NCBI RefSeq assembly: GCF_050908845.1
Contig: NZ_CP194171.1
Coordinates: 1,612,001-1,676,000, forward strand
Direction of reading: 5' to 3'
Length of the DNA: 64,000 nt
Source: Marinobacterium_D sp050908845
GTDB taxonomy: Bacteria; Pseudomonadota; Gammaproteobacteria; Pseudomonadales; Balneatricaceae
The position numbers and the translations under genes were made by a program. Under the pieces are notes generated by a model that saw nothing but the letters and a program-made list of their open reading frames with translations, did not search any database and was not told the origin of the DNA. The stretch's first letter is position 1. Each line of letters opens with the position of its first letter. Positions 8,508 to 15,319 of the stretch are shown in pieces.

Positions 8508-8564
8508 CTCTTGATAAGCACCCGATCAAGAGCCCGATCAAACGCCCGGCTTCTCCCGGGCGTT
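8508..8564 (+). other. Two consecutive hairpins in an intergenic gap
   Basis: CTCTTGAT / ATCAAGAG (8508-8515, 8525-8532) is followed at once by AACGCCCGG / CCGGGCGTT (8541-8549, 8556-8564). Neither has a T-run, so they look like mRNA-stabilising or processing hairpins between the monooxygenase and cyclase genes and not simple terminators. They may set different expression of the two halves of the operon. Confidence 0.55.
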
Positions 8565-8592
8565 GCTCCCCACAGTTTTAAGGAGACAAACA

Positions 8593-9396
8593 ATGGCGAT
8601 CAATCCCAATCGTCGTTTCGTCGATCTGTCGATCTTTCTGGAAAACGATGTGCTTTCGGACCCGCCGCCGCTGGCGCCGAAGATTACCTACCAGACCCAT
8701 GAAGAAACCGTGCATGAGTTTGTGCAGATGCTGCCGGGCACCACACCGGAAGATTTTCCTGATGGCGAGGCCGCCGCTGCCGAGTGGGTCACCTGTACCA
8801 CCCACAGTGGCACCCACCTGGACGCGCCCTACCATTTTCACTCCACCCAGGATGCCAAACTGGGCGAGAAAAAACCCTCCATGACCATCGACCAGGTGCC
8901 GCTGGAGTGGTGTTTTCAGCAGGGCGTGAAGCTTGATTTCCGTCACCTGCCGGATGGCCATGTGGTCTCTGCCAAAGAGGTTGAAGAGGAGCTTGAGCGG
9001 ATCGGCCACGAGCTGCAGCCGCTGGATATCGTCGTAGTGAACACCCGCGCCGGTTCCCGCTACGGCAACAACGACTACGTAAACGCCGGCTGCGGTATGG
9101 GCTATGAAGCGACCATGTATCTGCTGGAGCGTGGTGTACGTCTCACCGGCACCGATGCCTGGAGCTGGGATGCCCCGTTCAGCTACACCGCCGAGCGTAT
9201 CCGCGAAACCGGTGACAAAAGCCTGATCTGGGAAGGGCACAAGGCCGGCCGTGATATCGGCTACTGCCACCTGGAAAAGCTGCACAACCTGGAAGCCCTG
9301 CCGGCCACCGGTTTTATGATCAGCTGCTTCCCGCACAAGATCCGTGGCGCCTCCGCGGGCTGGACCCGTGCCGTGGCGATCTTTGACGAAGAGTGA
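8593..9396 (+). CDS. Cyclase-family metal hydrolase (isatin-hydrolase/kynurenine-formamidase-like)
   Basis: 267 aa. It carries the family metal motif HSGTHLDAPYH (residues 71-81), which supplies His/Asp ligands for Mn or Zn. The C-terminal segment VRLTGTDAWSWD resembles isatin hydrolase. Members hydrolyse cyclic amides, formamides or lactone-like rings, so this enzyme could open a ring or hydrolyse an amide intermediate of the pathway. The ATG follows a TTAAGGAGA site. The cupin gene begins 19 bp after its stop, consistent with one transcript. The exact reaction is not readable from sequence. Confidence 0.82.
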   Translation: MAINPNRRFVDLSIFLENDVLSDPPPLAPKITYQTHEETVHEFVQMLPGTTPEDFPDGEAAAAEWVTCTTHSGTHLDAPYHFHSTQDAKLGEKKPSMTIDQVPLEWCFQQGVKLDFRHLPDGHVVSAKEVEEELERIGHELQPLDIVVVNTRAGSRYGNNDYVNAGCGMGYEATMYLLERGVRLTGTDAWSWDAPFSYTAERIRETGDKSLIWEGHKAGRDIGYCHLEKLHNLEALPATGFMISCFPHKIRGASAGWTRAVAIFDEE

Positions 9397-9415
9397 ATAG
9401 AGCAGGGAGTAAGAG

Positions 9416-9994
9416 ATGAGCTTTCCTCCGATTCATAGGGTTGTCACCGGCCATGATGCAGAGGGCAATGCCCAGGTTGCCAGCGAAGGCGAGCTGCCCA
9501 AGGTGGTCGAGATCGAGTCGATTCCCGGCACGGTTTTCCACGAAATCTGGGCCACAGACGCGACGCCGGCAGCGGTCGATAACGGCGAAGACCCCACCCT
9601 CGGTGATCTTCAGCTGTCACCGCCAGCGTCCGGCACCCGTATTCGCATCGTCGATATTCCGCCGGATAGCGAAGAGTTTCTCGCCCGCGGCGCCGAGGCG
9701 ATGGATGCGGCGTTCAGCCAGATCGGTGAAGCGGAAGCATCCACCGTGAAGGGGGATTCGCCCCATCCGCTGATGCACCGTACCGAAACGGTGGACTACG
9801 GCATTCTGCTGGAAGGTGAGCTGGTACTGGTACTCGACAGGGGCGAGGTGACCCTGAAGCCGGGCAGCGTCGTGGTGCAGCGCGGTACCAATCACGCCTG
9901 GGCCAACCGTTCCGGCAAACCCTGCCGCATCGCCTTTATTCTGGTGGATGGCCGCTACGATCCGGCGCTGGCAGAAGCGCTACAGGGCCGTTAA
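9416..9994 (+). CDS. Cupin-domain protein
   Basis: 192 aa. The C-terminal half (about 115-185) is a single cupin barrel with MHRTETVDYGILLEGELVL and later a GTNHAWANRSG segment, giving candidate metal histidines. The N-terminal half has little recognisable structure beyond beta-strands. Such stand-alone cupins accompany gentisate-like and other aromatic pathways as isomerases, dioxygenases or accessory proteins; which applies here cannot be decided. Start ATG with GGGAGTAAGAG upstream. Located in the middle of the catabolic operon. Confidence 0.78.
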   Translation: MSFPPIHRVVTGHDAEGNAQVASEGELPKVVEIESIPGTVFHEIWATDATPAAVDNGEDPTLGDLQLSPPASGTRIRIVDIPPDSEEFLARGAEAMDAAFSQIGEAEASTVKGDSPHPLMHRTETVDYGILLEGELVLVLDRGEVTLKPGSVVVQRGTNHAWANRSGKPCRIAFILVDGRYDPALAEALQGR

Positions 9995-10037
9995 TGCCCG
10001 GCAAAAAATAAAAATTCAAAAAAGAGAGATATACAGT

Positions 10038-11024
10038 ATGAAACTGGCCACTCTTAATGACGGCAGCCGTGACGGACAGCTGCTGGTCGTATCCCGTGAT
10101 CTGAGCCGCGCAGTCAAGGCGCAGGGCGTGAACACCATGCAGCAGCTGATGGAGCACTGGTCCGATTACGAGCCCGCACTGCAGCAGCAATATGCCCAGC
10201 TCAACAAGGGTGAACTCAGCGACACCCTGTTTTTCGATCCGGCGCAGATGATGGCGCCGCTGCCGCGTACGCATCAGTTTGTCGATGGCTCGGCGTTCCT
10301 GTGCCACGGCCGCATTATGGAGCAGGCGTTCAACCTGACCGTCAAAAACGAAGACAACCGTCCGATCATGATTCAGCGCCAGGGCGACGATTTCCGTGGT
10401 CCCTGCGAGGATTACCCGTTCCCGTCGGAGGCGGACAACGGTGATTTCGAGGGCGAAGTCGCGGTGATCCTGGACGACACGCCCATGGGCGTCACCCCGG
10501 CGGAAGCCGAGAGCAAGATCCGCCTGCTGATGCTGATGAACGATGTCAGCATGCGTGCCCATCTGTTCAAGGAGATCCAGCTGGGGTTCGGCTTCCTGCT
10601 GGCCAAGCCGGCCACGGTATTCGGTCCGGTTGCTGTCACCCCGGACGAGCTGGGCGAGGATTGGAAAGAGGGCCGTGTACATCTGAATATGAACGTATCG
10701 CGCAACGGTGAGTGGTTCGGTAACCCCAACGGTGGTGAGATGGACTTCAGCTTTGGCGAGCTGATTGCGCACCTGTGCTACAACCGCAACCTGCGCGCCG
10801 GTATGGTGCTCGGTAGCGGCACCTTCTCCAACGAGAAATACAACAAGGTGGGTTCTGCCTGCCTCGCCGAGCGTCGCGCCATCGATATGATCGAATGCGG
10901 CGAGCCGAAGACCGACTTCCTGCATTTCGGCGAAAGGCTGCGCTTTGAGATGTTCGGTCGTGATGGTCAGTCGGTCTTTGGCGCCATCGATCACCGCTTC
11001 GTCCAGGCGGATGCAAAAAGATGA
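10038..11024 (+). CDS. Fumarylacetoacetate-hydrolase (FAH) family protein 1
   Basis: 328 aa, C-terminal FAH domain (about 100-320) preceded by the N-terminal barrel found in fumarylacetoacetases and fumarylpyruvate hydrolases. Metal-binding acidic residues are expected in GDFEGEVAVILDD and in the NDVSMR segment. It would hydrolyse the C-C bond of a beta-diketo acid made by ring opening. The ATG at 10038 follows AAAGAGAGA; an upstream in-frame start at 9948 lies inside the cupin gene and is rejected. Its stop overlaps the next gene start (ATGA at 11021-11024). Confidence 0.85.
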   Translation: MKLATLNDGSRDGQLLVVSRDLSRAVKAQGVNTMQQLMEHWSDYEPALQQQYAQLNKGELSDTLFFDPAQMMAPLPRTHQFVDGSAFLCHGRIMEQAFNLTVKNEDNRPIMIQRQGDDFRGPCEDYPFPSEADNGDFEGEVAVILDDTPMGVTPAEAESKIRLLMLMNDVSMRAHLFKEIQLGFGFLLAKPATVFGPVAVTPDELGEDWKEGRVHLNMNVSRNGEWFGNPNGGEMDFSFGELIAHLCYNRNLRAGMVLGSGTFSNEKYNKVGSACLAERRAIDMIECGEPKTDFLHFGERLRFEMFGRDGQSVFGAIDHRFVQADAKR

Positions 11025-11995
11025 AGGTGCTGGTCACCGGTGGCAACGGCTTTGTCGGTAGGGCGCTGGTTCAGCGTTTGCTGCAGGATAGGTCAATAGA
11101 GCAGTTAACCGTTGTGGACTGCACCGTCGATGGCCTGCCAGACGATTCGCGCCTGCACAAGATCAGCGGCAGCATCATCGATACCGAGGTGCTGGCGCAG
11201 GCGTTTGCCTGTAAGCCGGATGTGATCTATCACCTGGCCAGCATCCCCGGTGGTGCTGCTGAAGATAACTACGAGCTGGGGCTGGATGTGAACCTGCGCG
11301 CCACGCTGGCGATGCTGGAGCTGGCGCGGCTCCAGTCACAAGAGCTGTCACAAAATCAGCCACAAGAGCAGGGCCGTTGTCCTGTCTTCCTGTTCTCTAG
11401 TTCTATCGCCGTTTATGGCGCGCCGATGCCGGATCCGGTCACTGATGGCTCAACCATGAACCCGCTGCTGAGTTATGGCGCGCAGAAGTTGGCTGCCGAA
11501 GTGTTGGTGAAAGACTATCACCGTCGCGGCTGGATCGATGCCCGTATCCTGCGGCTGCCCGGCATCGTTGCCAGGCCACCGCAGCCGTCCGGGCTGCGTT
11601 CTGCGTTTATGAGCGACCTGTTCTGGAAACTTGCCGCCGGAGAGGCAATGGTCTGTCCGGTGTCGCCGGATGCAGTGGCCTGGTGGATGTCGGTGGGCTG
11701 TTGTGTGGATAACCTGATCCATGCCGCGACCAATCGCGATCCAGCCTGGCAGAAGCGTTGCGATTACACGCTGCCGGTACTCAGGTTAACGGTCGCCGAC
11801 GTGGTAAAAGGGCTTGCCGAACGCTTTGGTGACAACCGGGCGGCGCTGGTTGAATATAAGCCCGATGAGTCGCTGGAAAAGGTGTTTGGACGTTTTCCAG
11901 AGCTGGATGCCTCGGCTGCTTTGTCAGCAGGCTTTCAACATGATGGAGATGTGCAGAGCCTGATCGGCCGCGCTTTGTATCAACAGGTGGTCTGA
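11021..11995 (+). CDS. NAD-dependent epimerase/dehydratase family protein
   Basis: 324 aa extended short-chain dehydrogenase. The Rossmann motif TGGNGFVG occupies residues 6-13; the active-site pair is in SYGAQK (tyrosine about 152, lysine about 156), with the upstream serines SSSIAVYG. Closest in general look to D-erythronate dehydrogenase-like and UDP-sugar epimerase-like proteins. Within the operon it probably oxidises or epimerises a hydroxylated intermediate. Translationally coupled to the preceding FAH gene by a 4-bp overlap. After its stop there is a palindromic promoter-like element, so it may be the last gene of the first transcript. Confidence 0.8.
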   Translation: MKVLVTGGNGFVGRALVQRLLQDRSIEQLTVVDCTVDGLPDDSRLHKISGSIIDTEVLAQAFACKPDVIYHLASIPGGAAEDNYELGLDVNLRATLAMLELARLQSQELSQNQPQEQGRCPVFLFSSSIAVYGAPMPDPVTDGSTMNPLLSYGAQKLAAEVLVKDYHRRGWIDARILRLPGIVARPPQPSGLRSAFMSDLFWKLAAGEAMVCPVSPDAVAWWMSVGCCVDNLIHAATNRDPAWQKRCDYTLPVLRLTVADVVKGLAERFGDNRAALVEYKPDESLEKVFGRFPELDASAALSAGFQHDGDVQSLIGRALYQQVV

Positions 11996-12004
11996 ACAGT
12001 ATTC

Positions 12005-12021
12005 CCGAGTATAATACTCGG
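12005..12021 (+). promoter_or_regulatory. Palindrome overlapping a consensus -10 box
   Basis: CCGAGTAT-A-ATACTCGG is a perfect 8+8 bp inverted repeat with a one-base centre. It contains an exact TATAAT at 12010-12015. No convincing -35 box is visible 17 bp upstream. The element lies just ahead of the second FAH gene and looks like a promoter covered by a repressor operator; the repressor is unknown. Confidence 0.45.
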
Positions 12022-12060
12022 AATTACGCTTGGCATAGGCTGATAACCGGATTATCGTTG

Positions 12061-13191
12061 ATGCTTCTATCTGTTGGTTGGCGAAAGGATACAGTCGGCC
12101 AACAGCTTAATTCACAGAATAATAAGGCTGCTTCTTTGTCTCAAGATTACTCTTCGTCTCCAGATGGCTCTTTACCTCTAGAGTACGCGCTCGGTACCTT
12201 CTCGGTGGCGGGTGCGCCCGCGTTTCCCGGTATTGTTCTCGGCGACTCCGTGGTGGCGCTCCACGCGCTGCTGCCGCTCTGCCGTAATCTGGGCAAGCCG
12301 CTTTATGCCGTGTCATCCATGCGTGATCTGCTCGATCACTGGGATCAGAACAGTACCGCGCTGGAAGCGGTGTCGGCTGATCTGTACGCCGATCTGAACA
12401 GCGCTTCGCCCAATCTTCCCTGGGTTCCGCTGGCGCATCTGCGGGTGCATGCGCCGATCGAAAACCCTCGCCAGTTTTTCTGCGCCGGAGCCAACTACCG
12501 CAAGCATGTGATCGACCTGATCGTAGATCAGGCGCGGGACCCTGGGCTGCAGAATCTGTCGAAGGAGGAGACCCGCCGCGCCGCTGAACAGGCGATGGAC
12601 GAACGGATGAAAAACGGCGAACCCTACGTCTTCACCCAGCCGGTGGGCTCTATCTGCGGGCCTTATGATGACATCCTGCTGCAGCCCGACGTGGAGCAAC
12701 CGGACTGGGAGCTGGAACTGGCCGTTGTGATCGGGCAGGAGACGTTTCAGGTCAGCGAGGCCGAGGCGCTCAACTACGTGGCCGGTTACACCATCATCAA
12801 CGATATCTCCAACCGTGAGCTGATCCACCGTACCGATATGAAAGCGATCGGTACCGACTGGGTGATGGGCAAGGGTCTGCCGACCTACAACCCGATGGGG
12901 CCGTTCCTGGTGCCGGCAGCGCAGATCGGCGACCCACAGCAACTGCATATCAGACTAAGCCTGAACGGCGAGGTGATGCAGGACGAGGGTTGTTCGGACA
13001 TGATCTACCCGGTGGCGAAGCTGATCGCCTATCTGAGCTCCCGTATCCGCCTGATGCCGGGCGATATCCTGATTACCGGTTCACCGTCCGGTAACGGCAG
13101 TCACTACGATCGTTTCCTGAGGGATGGCGATTGTCTCGAAGGTGAAATCAGCGGTATCGGCGTGCAGCGAAACCGCTGTAAAGCGCTCTGA
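12061..13191 (+). CDS. FAH-family hydrolase 2
   Basis: Up to 376 aa. The FAH catalytic domain spans about residues 130-375, with acidic ligands in QPDWELELAVVIG and the INDISNREL segment, and a C-terminal PGDILITGSPSG. The N-terminal ~40 residues before YALGTFSVAGAPAFPG are Ser/Gln-rich and unlike the family. A TTG at 12136, 8 nt after TAAGG, would give a more ordinary 351-aa protein; the ATG at 12061 has no clear ribosome site. I list the longer form but the start is uncertain. Probable role: hydrolysis or decarboxylation of a diketo-acid intermediate. Its 3' end was duplicated downstream. Confidence 0.82.
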   Translation: MLLSVGWRKDTVGQQLNSQNNKAASLSQDYSSSPDGSLPLEYALGTFSVAGAPAFPGIVLGDSVVALHALLPLCRNLGKPLYAVSSMRDLLDHWDQNSTALEAVSADLYADLNSASPNLPWVPLAHLRVHAPIENPRQFFCAGANYRKHVIDLIVDQARDPGLQNLSKEETRRAAEQAMDERMKNGEPYVFTQPVGSICGPYDDILLQPDVEQPDWELELAVVIGQETFQVSEAEALNYVAGYTIINDISNRELIHRTDMKAIGTDWVMGKGLPTYNPMGPFLVPAAQIGDPQQLHIRLSLNGEVMQDEGCSDMIYPVAKLIAYLSSRIRLMPGDILITGSPSGNGSHYDRFLRDGDCLEGEISGIGVQRNRCKAL

Positions 13192-13198
13192 TGACTCA

Positions 13199-13227
13199 GG
13201 GGCCAAGCGCGGTTAAGCCTTGGCCCC
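13199..13227. terminator. Hairpin between convergent genes (copy 1)
   Basis: GGGGCCAAG / CTTGGCCCC (13199-13207, 13219-13227) with an 11-nt loop, 7 bp after the FAH stop. It probably ends the plus-strand operon and may act in both directions. It is repeated at 13805-13833 because the region is duplicated. Confidence 0.6.
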
Positions 13228-13256
13228 TATCTGTATTAAAGCCCTACTGTATTAAA

Positions 13257-13582
13257 GCCCAAGCAGTCGCTTGGCATTCTGTGACAGAATCTTCTCCCGC
13301 TCTTCCTGGCTCAGCTCTGTCAGTTTATTGACCAGGGCATGAATATCCTATGCGCCCCTATCGAACGGGTAATCCGTACCGACAACCACCTGATCCACGC
13401 CTACCGAATTGATCAACGCCTGTACCGCTTCCGGGGTGTAGACCAGGGTGTCGAACCAGATGCGACGCAGGTATTCGCTGGGTGCATGTTTGATGGCCTG
13501 TGCTTCCGGTCGTGCCCGGTAACCCTGATTGCTGCGCTCCAGATAGAAGGACAGATTACCGCCGCTGTGGGCCGCCAGTATC
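13257..13582 (-). pseudogene. Amidohydrolase 3'-end fragment (duplicated)
   Basis: Reads on the minus strand as the C-terminal ~108 residues of the amidohydrolase at 13876-14967, including the segment TDYPFD. A TAC-to-TAG change gives an in-frame stop at 13348-13350 where the intact copy has tyrosine. No start codon or ribosome site precedes it, because the duplication joins it to the FAH fragment. It is a remnant with no expected product. Confidence 0.85.
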
Positions 13583-13798
13583 TGATCTTCCCGGTTGCGA
13601 AGTTGATCGCCTATCTGAGCTCCCGTATCCGCCTGATGCCGGGCGATATCCTGATTACCGGTTCACCGTCCGGCTCTCCGTCCGGCTCTCCATACGGAAA
13701 TGGCAGTCACTAGGGTCGTTTCCTGACGGATGGGGGCTGTCTGGAAGAAGAGATCAGCGGACCTGGTGTGATGCGAAATCGCTGTAAAGCGCTCTGAT
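13583..13798 (+). pseudogene. FAH-family 3'-end fragment (duplicated)
   Basis: Copy of the last ~63 codons of FAH gene 2 (VAKLIAYLSSRIRLMPGD onward). It contains extra copies of a short Ser-Pro-Ser-Gly coding unit (CCGTCCGGCTCT) and a TAG stop at 13711-13713 where the intact gene has TAC. It has no start of its own. Confidence 0.85.
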
Positions 13799-13804
13799 GA
13801 CTCA

Positions 13805-13833
13805 GGGGCCAAGCGCGGTTACGCCTTGGCCCC
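13805..13833. terminator. Hairpin between convergent genes (copy 2)
   Basis: GGGGCCAAG / CTTGGCCCC again (13805-13813, 13825-13833). It lies 43 bp beyond the stop of the intact amidohydrolase gene, so it is the likely terminator for that minus-strand gene. Confidence 0.6.
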
Positions 13834-13875
13834 TATCTGTATTAAAGTCCTATCTCTATTAAAGTCTGTTCTCTA

Positions 13876-14967
13876 TTAAAGCCCAAGCAGTCGCTTGGCG
13901 TTGTTTGAGAGAATCTTCTCCCGCTCCTCAGGGCTGAGTTCCGTCAGTTCATTCACCAGGGCATGGATATCGTATGCGCCCATATCGAACGGGTAATCGG
14001 TACCGACAACCACCTGATCCACACCTACCGAATTGATCAACGCCTGCACTGCTTCCGGGGTGTAGACCAGGGTGTCGAACCAGATGCGACGCAGGTATTC
14101 GCTGGGTGCATGTTTGATGGCCTGTGCTTCCGGGCGCACCCGGTAGCCGTGGTTGCTGCGCTCCGGGTAGAAGGGCAGGTAACCGCCGCTGTGGGCGGCC
14201 AGTATCTTCAGGTTGGGGTAGCGGTCGAACACGCCACCGAAGATCAGCTGTGACAGCGCGATGGTGGTTTCCAGCGGCTGGCCGATCACGTTGGATAGGT
14301 AATGAGTGTTCAGACGATCACCCAGGTCGGCGCCAAAGGGATGGATAAAGATCACCGCGCCAAGTCTTTCCGCACAGGCCCAGAGCGGCTCCAGTGAAGG
14401 TGAATTGAGCGGAACACCCTCCACATGGGTGGAGATCTCCGCACCGCGAAAGCCGTTTTTGACCGCCGTTTCCAGCTGGGCGACCGCCAGCTCAGGATGT
14501 TGCAGCGAGAGCGCACAGAAGCCGCTGAATTTTTCCGGATACTGATCGATCAGTGACAGGATCGCGTTGTTCTGTACATCCACCAGCGCTTCGGCGAGTG
14601 ATTCATCTGCCCAGTAGCAGTAGTGGCTGGGTGAGGGGCTGAGCACCTGCAGGTCGATTCCCAGGCGGTCCATATCTTCCAGTCGCGCGCCCGGATCAAC
14701 GAGCTTACCGCCGATGGCGGGAAGCATCCGCTCATCGTTGTATTGGGAGGAGGCTTCGCCTGTAGTCAGCCGCATGCGGGCGTTTTCCTGTTGCCGCTGC
14801 TGCTCCCGCGCGGTCAGTTTCTCCACCTCAGGTACGAACACATGACAGTGCAGATCGATAACCTGGGTGGTACGGGATCGCGCGTCAACCGCCTGCTTTG
14901 CCTTGTCAGACAGCGAGCAGGAGGGAGGGCAGCGGGAATCGCAGATATGCAGTTGGATGGCGTCCAT
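13876..14967 (-). CDS. Amidohydrolase-2 family protein (ACMSD-like)
   Basis: 363 aa TIM-barrel metal hydrolase/decarboxylase. Seen: HxH metal motif DLHCHVF (H40, H42), IHPFG and AAHSGGYLPF histidines, and the late aspartate in GTDYPFDMG. The layout is that of aminocarboxymuconate-semialdehyde decarboxylase and related o-pyrocatechuate/resorcylate decarboxylases, so it may decarboxylate or hydrolyse an aromatic or ring-opened acid. The ATG at 14967 has AAAAAAGGGAA upstream; a start at 15000 is less likely. It converges with the main operon and diverges from the DUF1302 gene, sharing with it a regulatory region rich in inverted repeats. Confidence 0.85.
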   Translation of the reverse strand: MDAIQLHICDSRCPPSCSLSDKAKQAVDARSRTTQVIDLHCHVFVPEVEKLTAREQQRQQENARMRLTTGEASSQYNDERMLPAIGGKLVDPGARLEDMDRLGIDLQVLSPSPSHYCYWADESLAEALVDVQNNAILSLIDQYPEKFSGFCALSLQHPELAVAQLETAVKNGFRGAEISTHVEGVPLNSPSLEPLWACAERLGAVIFIHPFGADLGDRLNTHYLSNVIGQPLETTIALSQLIFGGVFDRYPNLKILAAHSGGYLPFYPERSNHGYRVRPEAQAIKHAPSEYLRRIWFDTLVYTPEAVQALINSVGVDQVVVGTDYPFDMGAYDIHALVNELTELSPEEREKILSNNAKRLLGL

Positions 14968-15085
14968 TGGGTTCCCTTTTTTATGATTATCAGGGCGCAA
15001 CAGCCATAGCTCATGTGAAAGCTGCTTCCGCCCGGGAAGTTTTTCGAGAGGCTATAAATCTATGCAATCCCGTCACAATCCAATA

Positions 15086-15181
15086 AATCGTTTATAAACA
15101 TGTAAGCCATCGATTACATGGATATAAAAAGGAGGGTTTTACTACCTGCGAAACCGATAGGTTACATTTTTATAAACGATT
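15086..15181. promoter_or_regulatory. Nested inverted repeats in a divergent promoter region
   Basis: Two 20-bp arms, 15086-15105 (AATCGTTTATAAACATGTAA) and 15162-15181, are inverted copies matching at 19 of 20 positions, 56 bp apart. Inside the left part sits a second dyad, CATGTAA / TTACATG (15099-15105, 15114-15120). The element lies between the amidohydrolase (minus) and DUF1302 (plus) starts and likely holds two operator sites for one regulator, perhaps with looping. The regulator is not identified. Confidence 0.65.
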
Positions 15182-15319
15182 GGTCAGATGCCTCGTTTAG
15201 AGAGAACCTTTTCCCCATCGCTGGATAGCGCTAGACGCAGCACACCCCGGGTGATTGGGGAGCGTCTGGAGCACTGGCGACGTTTTCCCATTAAAAACAA
15301 CAACAGGGGCTCAGTTCTC

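Larger units (their letters stand above)
13001..14207. repeat. Degenerate tandem duplication of about 0.6 kb
   Basis: Copy 1 is 13001-13582 and copy 2 is 13583-14207. Each holds the 3' end of the FAH gene, the hairpin, and the 3' end of the convergent amidohydrolase gene. The FAH stop codons lie 607 bp apart and the amidohydrolase ends about 624 bp apart. The junction near 13582 joins the two genes at a short shared string (TATCT/GATCT). Internal parts have diverged by point changes and a small insertion, so the event is not very recent. Confidence 0.85.

Noticed and set aside
9936..10994. 352-codon minus-strand frame opposite the FAH 1 gene
   Set aside because: Antisense to a clear FAH-family gene in a continuous plus-strand operon; no family resemblance.
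13339..13713. 124-codon plus-strand frame in the duplicated region
   Set aside because: It is antisense of the amidohydrolase fragment joined to the FAH fragment; it lacks a ribosome site and arises from the duplication.
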